Below, piece by piece: positions 33,776 to 45,276 of a DNA stretch of 64,000 nt. Source of the DNA: Paraphaeosphaeria minitans (lineage: Eukaryota > Ascomycota > Dothideomycetes > Pleosporales > Didymosphaeriaceae); the NCBI GenBank assembly GCA_015832175.1, contig WJXW01000009.1, positions 310,001 to 374,000 on the forward strand, given 5' to 3'. Both the position numbers and the translations under genes were made by a program. Every line of letters starts with the position of its first letter. Positions within the stretch are counted from its first letter, which is position 1. Below the pieces are notes generated by a model. The model worked only from the letters and a program-made list of their open reading frames with translations, was not told where the DNA came from and did no database searches.

Positions 33776-35242
33776 TTACAAGAGAACGGATAGGACGCCG
33801 AAGAATGCCGCCAGGGATACAGCTAGGAGAGAGCCAACCGGCAAGCGGAACGCGCTCGAGGCCTCAGGAGCTGGCGTGCTGCCCTTCGACTCGACTGCAT
33901 TGTTGGCCATTGGGCTGACAGCGCTTAATGTCGCAGCAGGTGGAGCGGGGGCAGAGGTGACAAAACCCTTGGAGTCGAACGATTTAGCCACGGCTGATGT
34001 CTCTGCAGGCGCTGTGTAGGCCGTGCTGAAAGTGGTGACTTGCTCGGAGACTTGCTCGGTGACTTGCTCAGAACCTCCAGATGAAGCCAAAGGCGAAGCT
34101 GGTGGCGATGGCGTAGAGAAAGCGGCTTGGGATGTCGACTGCAGCAGAGTAAGTAAAGAGTCGGGAAACAAGGGAGGGAGGGGTAAAAGAAGGTGCTTAC
34201 TGACAGGCGCTTGGCTTGGAGGAACGACTTTGCCAGAGTCTGAAACACTCCACCCGCTCGGTAATCCAGGATAGTTGCCGTAAGTCGTAGTAGGAACGGT
34301 CGCCACAGTGGTGTCGGGAACCCAAGGATAGACACTTGGCCTAGTGTAGGGAGTAGTCGTGTGGGGAGTGAAGGGAAGAGGAGCTCCAGTGGCTGCGGAT
34401 GTAATACCAGGAGCGTCCTTCTGCACGGGAGTTCCGCCGCCGTTGATGGTGCCTCCATTGGACTTGATCGACTGCCAGGTTCCGCTTGTGTCACCATAGG
34501 TGTAAGTAGTACCGGTGGAGTAGTCCTGGACCTTCAAGCTCTTGACTTTCATGGTGTACGGGCCCTTGCTGTAGTCGGTGAGGCCGCCAGCCCAGTCAAT
34601 GGTGCCCTGCTCGTTGTTCGGGTCGCCACCGGCCCAGACACCAATTTTAATGGCCATGGGTGTCTGGGGGTACTGGCCATTGGCGTTGTCAGGAATCAAG
34701 GTGCGGACGGTCTGCCCGTTGATCTGCCAAGCAATCTGCTCTGAAGTCCAGATGATCGTGTACTTTTGGAATCCGTCATGGTTGCCCGGGTTCGCATGGA
34801 AAGCTCCTCGGTCGTGCGTTGCAGTGTTTCCTTTGCCAAAGTAGTTCGATTGCACCTGGGAGTTGTCTCCACCAAGCCACTCCCAGTCAATCTCGTCCAG
34901 GCAGTCGGACTGCAGGAAGAAGCTGCTGACAATACCCTGGCCAGGTGCTGCTTGGAGCTCAATATCGACCTGGCCAAACATGATGTACCATTTCGAAGTG
35001 ACCTTGGGGCTGTCGCCCTGTTTGGCGACTGTGAACGATACGCCATCGGAGCCGTATGTGGGGTTGCCTTCGGCGGTGAAGCTGTCAGATGCAGAAGTGA
35101 AATCGATGTTGACAGTCTTTCCCAATGCCGAGTCCGGAGGACAGGAAATGCTTTCCGTAGGGTTGCAATTGGTGTACGTTTGAGCCAACGCGGGAGCTGA
35201 GAGAAGAGCGCAAGCCGCGACAGCTCTCAAAGTGCGCAGCAT
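33776..35242 (-). CDS. Crh-type GH16 cell-wall transglycosylase, GPI-anchored
   Basis: An unspliced frame of 488 residues from the ATG at 35242. The frame is open upstream to 35443, but the ATG at 35242 begins a clear signal peptide (MLRTLRAVAACALLSAPALA). The mature part has the chitin-binding-like Cys pair (CNPTESISCP) and the GH16 active site DEIDWEWLG, with the ExDxE catalytic triad. GVWAGGDPNNEQGTIDWAGG follows, typical of Crh1/Utr2 enzymes that link chitin to beta-glucan. A Ser/Thr/Pro-rich stalk and a hydrophobic tail (SLLAVSLAAFFGVLSVLL) predict a GPI anchor. Within the stalk, 34200-34126 or 34200-34139 looks like an intron (GTAAGC donor); see findings. Confidence 0.9.
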   Translation of the reverse strand: MLRTLRAVAACALLSAPALAQTYTNCNPTESISCPPDSALGKTVNIDFTSASDSFTAEGNPTYGSDGVSFTVAKQGDSPKVTSKWYIMFGQVDIELQAAPGQGIVSSFFLQSDCLDEIDWEWLGGDNSQVQSNYFGKGNTATHDRGAFHANPGNHDGFQKYTIIWTSEQIAWQINGQTVRTLIPDNANGQYPQTPMAIKIGVWAGGDPNNEQGTIDWAGGLTDYSKGPYTMKVKSLKVQDYSTGTTYTYGDTSGTWQSIKSNGGTINGGGTPVQKDAPGITSAATGAPLPFTPHTTTPYTRPSVYPWVPDTTVATVPTTTYGNYPGLPSGWSVSDSGKVVPPSQAPVSKHLLLPLPPLFPDSLLTLLQSTSQAAFSTPSPPASPLASSGGSEQVTEQVSEQVTTFSTAYTAPAETSAVAKSFDSKGFVTSAPAPPAATLSAVSPMANNAVESKGSTPAPEASSAFRLPVGSLLAVSLAAFFGVLSVLL

Positions 35243-36091
35243 CGCGAAAATTGGTCGTGGGGGAGAGGTGAGCGACGGGAAGGTGTTGGGCAGAGGAGGA
35301 GGTCGGCACGCGCCGGAATGGTCAGCGGCCTCGAAGCAGTGGTCAGTGACAGTAGTAGTGTGGTTGGCGGTGTAAAGGGTAGGTGGTGTGAAGCTTGGCG
35401 TCACGGAGAGGTTGAGTGAGAAGTTGAGCTGGAATGGATGCAAAGATTAGTGAGAAGTCTTTAAAGCCAAAGCCAGCCATCCGGCTAGCGGCCATATACG
35501 TGGTCTTGCTTCCTCGGCTCGCATGATGGCGACGCTGAGGTTGGACGATTAAAGGCGAGGTTGGCGCCGAAACAGGCTGGGGGGCTGGGACCCAGCCACA
35601 CAAGCCCAACACGACTCGAATGTCGTGGCAACTATTGACGCCGAGTATGATGATGATGATTATTATTTCCAAGCAATAATGAAGACGGGAAAGAAACCTT
35701 GATGGAATCATTCAATGCGCAGCCAACATCCCAGGAGCTGAGATGAGGGTAGCGCCATCATGTGCGGCCAAATGCAGGGCAGGCGGCGCACGGCCACATC
35801 TGTGACTATCGACGCCACCGCCACCGCCACCGCCACCGCCACCGTACGCGGGGCAAAACACCATCCAAATCCATCACGAGAGCCCATCTTGAGTCAAGAA
35901 CCCCGTCCTTCCTATTCGCTCCTTTGTCAGGACTGTCTGCAGCGTACTCGGGTCTTGCGTATTGCCGTTGGCTGCGAGGAAACCCCGCTCTTTGGGAAGT
36001 ATTGGTTGAGTCACGCCTTACAGAACAAGGAGGTCGCTTTATCACGTCTCATACCTACCGAACAGTACAGCTGCATTCAGCCCACCATCTG
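35243..36091. other. divergent promoter region, GH16 / PRO2
   Basis: About 850 bp between divergent starts. It contains a short ATGATGATG run near 35649 and a CACCGC hexamer run at about 35815-35845. The plus-strand frame is open from 35762 into PRO2, but the leading part is not protein-like. Confidence 0.5.
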
Positions 36092-37626
36092 ATGTCGCTC
36101 ACAAACCAAACTCCCCTGGAAGTAGCGAAAGCAGCCCAGGTCGGCTCTCGCAGGCTTGCAGTTCTCTCCACTGACGAGCGCAATGCTGCGCTAACGGCAA
36201 TTCACAAGGCGTTAGCGGAGGGCAAAGATGCGGTCCTTGCAGCCAACAAGCTGGACTTGGAGCATGCGAATAAGGCTGCAGCAGGCGGGGCGCTAAGCCA
36301 GAGTTTGGTAAAGAGACTGGATCTGGGGAAGCCGGGCAAATATGAGGATATGCTGCAGGGTATCTTGGATGTGAGGGACCTCGAAGATCCAAGTATGTCA
36401 GCCCCACCCGTCAACCCTACCCGTATCGGGACCATCATGTGGCTTACTGCCATTTTATACAACAAATGCAGCTACACAATGTCTTGCTGAAGGTCATCTA
36501 TAATGTCTGACCAACCCCAGTCAACAAGACCACGGCGCGGACCCTCCTAGACGACAACCTCATCCTCTCCAGAGTAACCTGCCCCATCGGCGTCCTCCTC
36601 ATCATCTTCGAAGCCCGCCCTGAAGTCATCGCCAACATCTCCGCCCTTGCCATCAAATCCGGCAACGCCGCCATCCTCAAAGGCGGCCGCGAATCCTCCC
36701 ACAGCTTCGCCGCCATCGCCACCCTCATCTCGCGCGCCCTCTCCACCACAGCCGTGCCCTCGGACTGCCTCCAGCTCGTGCAAACCCGCAATGCCATCGC
36801 CGATCTCCTCAAGCTCGACACCTACATCGACCTCTGCATCCCCCGCGGCGGCAACGAGCTCGTCCGCTACGTCAAGACCACGGCCTCGATCCCGGTCTTG
36901 GGCCACGCAGACGGCATCTGCAGCACCTACCTCTGCGCAGACTACCCCGCAGCCAAAGCCGTACGCATCATCGTCGACGCAAAGACGTCGTACCCCGCAG
37001 GCTGCAACGCCCTCGAGCAGCTCCTCGTCGACGAAGCCGCCCTCACAACCTCGCTCCCCACCGTCGCCAAAGCCCTCCTCGCGCACGGCGTCTCCCTCCG
37101 CTGCGACGCAGCCACCCTATCCGCTCTGAACGGCGCCCTGGACCCGGCTTCGGCGGCCCTCCTCCAGCAAGCCACCGAGCAGGACTACAGGACCGAGTTC
37201 CTCGACCTCGTCCTGGCCGTCAAGACGGTCCGCGACGTGCACGAAGCCGTCGCCCACATCAACGCGCACTCGTCGCACCACACCGACGCCATCCTGACCC
37301 TCGACGCCTCGGCCGCGTCCACCTTCCTCGCGGGCACCGACTCGAGCTCCGTCTACTGGAACACATCGACCCGCATGGCGGACGGCCAGCGCTACGGCTT
37401 CGGCACCGAGGTCGGCATCAGCACGAACAAGATCCACAGCCGCGGGCCGGTGGGGCTCGAGGGCCTGACGATTTACAAGTGGACGATCGTGGGCGACGCG
37501 CACGTCAGCGCCGAGTACGGCGCCGGCGGGAAGCCGTGGAAGCACGAGGTGCTGCTGGACGAAGACGTCGCGAGGGGTGCGGAGGAGAGGGAGGTGCTGA
37601 GGAAATTTAGGGCTGGGAGGGCGTGA
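36092..37626 (+). CDS. PRO2: Gamma-glutamyl phosphate reductase (Pro2/ProA)
   Basis: Two exons, 36092-36392 and 36521-37626, with a 128-nt intron, encode 468 residues. Joining at these sites restores the conserved EDPINKTTARTLLDDNL stretch that aligns with the family's DPxGR segment. Other signatures are CPIGVLLIIFEARPEVIANI, SGNAAILKGGRES, PRGGNELVRYVK, the active-site cysteine in SYPAGCNALEQLL, and GFGTEVGISTNKIHSRGPVG. The enzyme reduces gamma-glutamyl phosphate with NADPH to glutamate semialdehyde in the second step of proline synthesis. The intron is longer than others in the window; an optional 21-nt in-phase exon inside it is possible but not favoured by homology. Confidence 0.95.
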
Positions 37627-38281
37627 GGGCTGTTTGGCGCGGGATCCAGGCGTCTCGGTGGCGAGAAGGATATGCATGGTGCTGGTGGGCCGGTTGGGGA
37701 CTCCATGGACGATGGGAACAACGTGCATGGGTAAGGACACCCAGGGGCCTCTTGTCGTGGAGTGGGGGTTCGACACTGGCTGGGGTTGGTTGTGGAGACC
37801 ATAGACGAATGCATCAAAAGTCGCTTTCCCCCACGTATCCTGTGCTGCCACGCCTCCCCCACACATACCATCACCCCCCCTCGAACCTGATGTAGGTGGT
37901 GTGAGGGTTGCCGGTGGTACGGGTGGTTGTACGTCGGGACATGCCGTCTGTGAACTGAGGGGCCCCGAGGGCATCGAGTACGCTGGCACGAACCTTGTGC
38001 ACGGTCGCGAACGCCTAAAGCAGGAATGAAATAGCGGATCTAGTCTATTTTCAATAGCTTTCTGTGCGAGCCCAACTGCTCCATACACCATTACGTCTAA
38101 TTTGATATACTGCGCGTCCTGGTATCCTAAGTATCATGCCGTTCATATCCCGTTTATCGTTTCCGCTGCATGGGTTCGCTAGCCCGGTGGCTCATGTCCA
38201 GTACTCCGTTTGTCGTTTCCGCTGCATGGATTCGCTAAACCCGTTGCTCATGTCCAGTATTGTACTATACTGTGAGACAGA
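37627..38281. other. convergent 3' intergenic region
   Basis: 655 bp between PRO2 and the UDP-galactopyranose mutase gene, tail to tail. It contains the 56-bp duplication listed separately. No supported ORF. Confidence 0.5.
38150..38261. repeat. 56-bp tandem duplication
   Basis: Two adjacent copies (38150-38205 and 38206-38261) share CCGTTTNTCGTTTCCGCTGC and end CTCATGTCCAGTA; they differ at a handful of bases. The array lies just past the stop of the mutase gene, probably in its 3' UTR. Confidence 0.9.
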
Positions 38282-40050
<1,769 letters not shown>

Positions 40051-40422
40051 CTAGGAACCCGTTTCAGCGTCTGGCGAGCGTAGCTGAGCATGTACCCGGA
40101 GCTGGAGGTATCGCAGTATCAATTGGGGTATCTGGAGACGTGGAGTGGTTGCCGGGGCGAGATGTATAAAACTACTTCAGTAGCTAAAGCGCCAAGGATG
40201 CGGGCTGCAGCTAGCGGGACAGGCCCTGAGTTTCTAGCGCCCTACCTACACCGTAGGGCTAAAGGTGTGGGTGGATGCGGCAACAGCGAAAAGGGGCAGC
40301 GCTGCCACTGCACATGGGCGAACGGCGACGCTTTGTGCCACTCTGGCACCCTAGCCGCCTGGTGTGCACTGTGCAAACTGTGCTGGGCCCGGGAGCCTGC
40401 GTCGTACGTGTAGCGCGAGACG

Positions 40423-40640
40423 GTACAAGTGCTTGGGAGGGAAGAGCAGGCCAGTGTGGAACAGTACAAGTGCTTAGGAGGGAAGAGCAGGCCAGTGTGG
40501 AACAGTGCAAGTACTTGGGAGGGAAGAGCAGGCCAGTGTTGAACAGTGCAAGTACTTGGGAGGGGAGACCAGGCCAGTGTGGAACAGTGCAAGTACTTGG
40601 GAGGGGAGACCAGGCCAGTGTGGAACAGTACACTTACTTG
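40423..40640. repeat. 41-bp minisatellite, about 5.3 copies
   Basis: Units start at 40423, 40464, 40505, 40546 and 40587, each of the form GTRCAAGTRCTTGGGAGG...CAGGCCAGTGTGGAACA, followed by a degenerate partial copy. Copies 4 and 5 are identical, which indicates recent duplication. Confidence 0.95.
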
Positions 40641-40920
40641 GGAGACCATGCCAATGTGCGGGAGCTCGTGCCTTGCACCGCGATACAGTGTAAATATTTA
40701 GAAGGGAAGACCAAGCCAGTGTGCGGGAGCTCGTGCTCTGGGGAATGGTACACCGAGTAGGTGGTCGAACACACTGGACGGTACGTAGTCAATCAAGCAA
40801 TGTGCAATGCAGACGAACACACTGGATGTTAAGGAGTCGATCAAGCAATGTGCAATGCGGTCGAACACACTGGTGCAATGCAGTCGAACACTGGACGGTA
40901 CGTAGTCGAACACCCTGGAC

Positions 40921-41020
40921 GGTACAATGGACAAGCACTGCACGGTACAATAGACAAGCACTGCACGGTACAATAGTTAAGCACTGCACGGTACAATGGT
41001 CAAGCACTGCACGGTACGTA
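40921..41020. repeat. 23-bp minisatellite, about 4 copies
   Basis: Consecutive units of CAAGCACTGCACGGTACAAT plus three variable bases. The shared GGTAC core also occurs in the flanking GTCGAACACACTGGACGGTAC units. Confidence 0.9.
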
Positions 41021-41897
41021 GTCGAACACACTGGTGCAATGCAGTCAAACACACCAAAGTACAACACTTCACGACGTACCCTCTGCCATCCAGTAACCAG
41101 CACTGCCGACAGAATCTGTCAGACAGACGCGGCTGCCATCTCAGGCCGTCCTCCCTCCGCCTGGACTACACAGTACGCGTAGTAGCATAACACAGTAGTC
41201 GCAGCACGGCCGCAAAGTGCTGGTGTGCGGGTCGGGATTCGAGGCAGTGGTGGTGATTGCGCGTACAAAAGGTCCACCGTCGACCGCCCGTTTCATGTGG
41301 GCTCTGAACTGCAACGATCCGCCGCCGCTGCACTCAAGCTTCGTTGAGCACATCACCTTTCAAGCCCCCAGTTCCTCTGCACGTCGCTTCGAGCGCGCCC
41401 GTGCAGCCGCCTGCGCCTGAAGGACGGCGTCGCGACTCGCTACTACGCTTCAGCCTTCGACCCTCCCCGATTTCCGCTCTGAGTCCAGACCCCTGGCCTC
41501 ATTTACCCGCATCTGTACTTTTCTCGTCTGCCTACCCGCTACCCTCTCCTCCTTTTTGATTGTCAGCCTCAGCCAGCCGTCCTGTCCTGCCCTGTCCTGT
41601 CCTGTCCAGTTCTGTCCTGTCCAGTCCAGCCTCGCCTTTGTGTGCGCGCACCGCTCCGTCCTACGTCGCCTGTCACCATCGCCTCACCAGGGAACTTTTT
41701 GTGCAGCGACCCTGAACCCGCAGCAGTAGTCAGCTGCCCGCCCCGGTCAAGCTCCACCCGGTGACGCCCCCGGCGAAGCCGCCATTCACTTTCTGTCGCC
41801 TGCCTCTCCCCCCTCCAACACACCCCCCCCCCTCGACGCCACCAAGACAGCAGCCCTCCCTGGGTCTCGGACTCGCACGCAAAACACACCCGCGACC

Positions 41898-43299
41898 ATG
41901 TCGGACGAAAAGGTGCGCGCGTCCTTCGACAATGCCCGCGACGCCGCAAAACCCGTGCTGCCCACGGTGAACCCCAACATCAAGCGCGCCGACCCACACT
42001 CCGACTCGCTGCACCCTGCAGTGTACATCGCGACATGGATTGCCCTCAGTTCCAGCGTCATCATCTTCAACAAGTACATTCTAGACACGGCAAAGTTCCG
42101 TAAGTCCCCTCGCCCAATGCCAAGAGGAAGCTGCTAACACCCTCACAGACTTCCGTACGTGAGAGACACGCTCGCCATCCTGCTCGCAACACTAACGTTT
42201 GCAGCCATCTTCCTCACCACATGGCATCTCGTCTTCGCGACCGTCATGACGCAGCTCCTCGCACGCTTCACCACCATCCTCGACTCGCGCAAGAAGGTGC
42301 CCATGACGGGCCGCGTATACCTCCGTGCCATTGTTCCCATTGGCGTCTTCTTCAGCCTGAGCTTGATCTGCGGCAACAAGGCATACCTGTACCTGAGCGT
42401 TGCTTTCATTCAGATGCTCAAGGTAGGATCATCACCCCCCTCGAGGCTCCCGCAGTCGTTGACATTCTCCAGGCCACCACCCCCGTTGCCGTTCTGATCA
42501 CCACCTGGACCATGGGCTTGCACCCGCCCAACATGAAGACTCTCGGCAATGTGTCCTTCATCGTCATCGGTGTCATCATCGCCTCGCTCGGTGAGATCAA
42601 GTTCGTCATGGTTGGCTTCCTCTTCCAGGTCGGCGGCATCATTTTTGAGGCCATCCGCTTGTCCATGGTCGAGCGTCTGCTCAGCGGCGGGGAATTCAAG
42701 ATGGATCCCTTGGTCTCGCTGTACTACTATGCCCCGGCATGCGCGGTCATGAACGGCATCATCTGCTTGTTCACCGAGCTGCCCGTCTTGACCATGGATG
42801 ACATCAACCGCGTTGGCGGTTTCACGCTCTTCGTCAACGCGGCGATTGCATTCATGCTCAACGTCTCGGTTGTATTCTTGGTATGTCGAGCTCTCTGCAG
42901 TCGTAGACGTACGCTAACAGTTACAAGGTCGGGAAGACATCGTCTCTGGTCCTCACCTTGTCCGGTGTGCTCAAGGACATCCTTCTCGTCTTTGCGTCGA
43001 TCATGCTCTTCCGCGACCCCGTCAGCTTGCTCCAGGCCTTTGGATACAGCATTGCGCTTGGTGGCCTGGTCTATTACAAGCTCGGCGGCGCGAAGATGAA
43101 GGAGTACCTCGGTCAGGGCTCGTTGGCTTGGGCGGAACTTGGTCAGACCCGTCCGATTCTGCGCAAGCTCATGGTCCTCGGCGTCGTCGTCATCTCCTTC
43201 TTCCTCGTTATTGGATCTCTCGGGCCGCGATATGCCCCTGATTCGGCCGATAAGCTCTACAACGGCATCGGCAACATGATCGGAGACAAGCAGATCTGA
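41898..43299 (+). CDS. Nucleotide-sugar transporter, TPT/DMT family (GlfB-like)
   Basis: Five exons, 41898-42099, 42149-42154, 42205-42422, 42473-42880 and 42928-43299, encode 401 residues. The second exon is only 6 nt; see findings. The protein has a hydrophilic N-terminus and about ten hydrophobic helices. These include [37 protein letters not shown], the [21 protein letters not shown] and [20 protein letters not shown] segments typical of the triose-phosphate/nucleotide-sugar transporter family, and [16 protein letters not shown]. The C-terminus is cytosolic-like and short. The gene is divergent from glfA; in Aspergillus, as I recall, the Golgi UDP-galactofuranose transporter gene glfB neighbours glfA. 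UDP-Galf is therefore the likely substrate, by context, not by motif. Confidence 0.85.
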
Positions 43300-43919
43300 A
43301 CGCTCCACCAGGGTCAGTTCTGCACAGCATTCGAAGCTGAGTCATGTCATGATCTTGAAATGCCCAAGACCGGGTTCGTGGGCGTTGTTTGCACGTTCCC
43401 CCTATTCTGTTATCCTCAATCGGCGGCCTTGGCTGCAGCTGATGGGTGTTTCGTCAAGTGTTACAAGCATAGACGCATGGGTATCTTCTTTGCCCCGCAG
43501 GTCCCTTTGAAAGAGGCCGCGATGGGGCAGTTTCTTTACGGATCGACGGGCAATCAGCATCACGGTTACCTCGCCACATACCTAGGGAAGCCACGATGGA
43601 TGAAAACTACACATGGTGTTATAGATAGGGCTCGCAGGTTCTGGACGAACTGCGCTGTACATGTACTAGCTTAATAATGATAATAGACGGAAAAGTCACT
43701 CGTACCTACGCCTGCGCTCGCTCGTCCTTCCGTGTCCCTTTCCTCGCTTGAGTCTGTGTTTCTGCCGGACGCTGCAGGCGGTCAGCGAGTCGCCCCGCCA
43801 AGCCGCTACCTTAGCGCAGTCGGCGCCCACACGAATTTCGCTCTGGACGCTTTCTCTGCGAACTTCGACAATACTAACCCAACAGCTCAACACCACCACA
43901 ACCTCAGTGTTCAGTGAAA
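43300..43919. other. intergenic, with eL18 promoter
   Basis: 620 bp. Close to the eL18 ATG, TACTAACCCAACAG at about 43873-43886 looks like the branch site and acceptor of a leader intron, but I could not fix its donor. No other gene seen. Confidence 0.45.
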
Positions 43920-44694
43920 ATGGGCATTGACCTCGACCGCCATCATGTTCGAGACGGGCACCGCAGTATGTGTTCAACCCCGTCGAGTCGGCGCAGCAAT
44001 GCGCCGGCGAGCCGCTGTCCTCAGGACGCAACATGATCGAGAGAGCGAGAATTGACGAGTGTACAGAGGTGCCCAAGTCCGACAACCCCTACGTGAAGTT
44101 GTTGGTGCGCCTGTACAAGTTCCTTGCCCGTAAGTCATCCAAACCGAAGCGCAACCCTCGCGTGCTGACCATGTACCAGGCCGCACCGACGCGCCCTTCA
44201 ACAAGGTTGTCCTCCGCCGTCTCATGATGTCCAAGATCAACCGTCCCCGTAAGGCGAACCGATACCTCGTGCGCAGCAGCACATAGACTAACCACCGAAT
44301 AGCGGTCTCTCTCTCCAAGATCGTCGCGACCGCTGCCAACAAGCACGCCGCGAAGACCCACGAGGGCAAGACCGTTGTCATCGTTGGCACCGTCACCGAC
44401 GACAACCGTCTCCTTGAGCTCCCCAAGCTCTCCGTTGCGGCTCTCCGCTTCACCGCCTCCGCCCGTGCCCGCATTGAGAAGGCCGGCGGTGAGGTCCTCA
44501 CCATCGACGAGGTCGCCACCCGCTTCCCCACCGGTGCCAACACCCTTCTCCTCCGTGGCCCCAAGAACGCCCGTGAGGCCGTCAAGCATTTCGGCATGGG
44601 TCCCCACAAGAACAAGAAGCCCTACGTTCAGTCCAAGGGCCGCAAGTTCGAGCGCGCTCGTGGACGCAGGCGGTCGCGTGGTTTCAAGGTCTAA
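43920..44694 (+). CDS. RPL18: 60S ribosomal protein L18 (eL18)
   Basis: Four exons, 43920-43965, 44067-44129, 44180-44248 and 44303-44694, encode 189 residues, the normal size. It begins [15 protein letters not shown] and continues [20 protein letters not shown], with [16 protein letters not shown] at an exon junction. The C-terminal half ([20 protein letters not shown], then [14 protein letters not shown] and [11 protein letters not shown]) is diagnostic of eL18. It is a structural protein of the large cytosolic ribosomal subunit. Short early exons and several introns near the start are typical of fungal ribosomal protein genes. Confidence 0.97.
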
Positions 44695-45276
44695 GCGCCT
44701 TGGTGGGGTGGAGCTGTTTCCTTGGGTCGCCGGCGTGGACATGGTCATGGGTTATAGTCAATTTGGCGTGCATCATGTCTGGCGAAGACTCTCCTACGGG
44801 TTAAAAAAGATACTCACGCTTGCAATGAAATGCAATGAAAGTATGCCGTGGGCTCTCGGGGCTCATCGGACGATTCGATGATTTTATTTCTCCAGTGATA
44901 CCTTGAATCGAAGAGCTTTTCTTGCGAGTGACAGCCTGTGATTGACCAACATGTGGCTGCCAGTAACCTACCCCTGAAAGCATTCATCGACTAGCGGATG
45001 GGCAATAAATGATAGATGAGAAAGCAGGGGACGATCCACTGCAAAGCTGCCACTTCTACATGTCCTCTCAGTGGTTGTTCGTGCTCTGACATGACGCGCG
45101 CTGGCGCTCGAATTTTTACTCTTTGAAAACTTCCCCACCAATCGACCCCGTCAAAGTACTAGCGCCCTTCCGCAATCGGGATCCACGGTCACTTCACATC
45201 TCCACCAGCGCTACATCAATAATCGAGTACACAGTCTAGCACCTGGACAAAAGCTCAAAACGGTCAGCTCACGACC
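44695..45276. other. intergenic, eL18 3' flank and ADE2 promoter
   Basis: 582 bp between two genes on the same strand. GCAATGAAAT occurs twice in tandem near 44821-44838. No supported ORF. Confidence 0.5.

Noticed and set aside
35243..35443. Upstream extension of the GH16 frame
   Set aside because: It would place about 67 residues before a textbook signal peptide; it is most likely 5' UTR.
36547..37086. 179-codon minus-strand frame within PRO2
   Set aside because: Glu/Gly/Asp/Ala-only composition, antisense to a conserved enzyme.
40275..40760. 161-codon frame across the 41-bp minisatellite
   Set aside because: Repeat-driven; the period is not a multiple of 3 and the neighbouring strand is equally open.
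40423..41045. CRISPR-like array
   Set aside because: Units are directly adjacent with no unique spacers, and the DNA is clearly eukaryotic.
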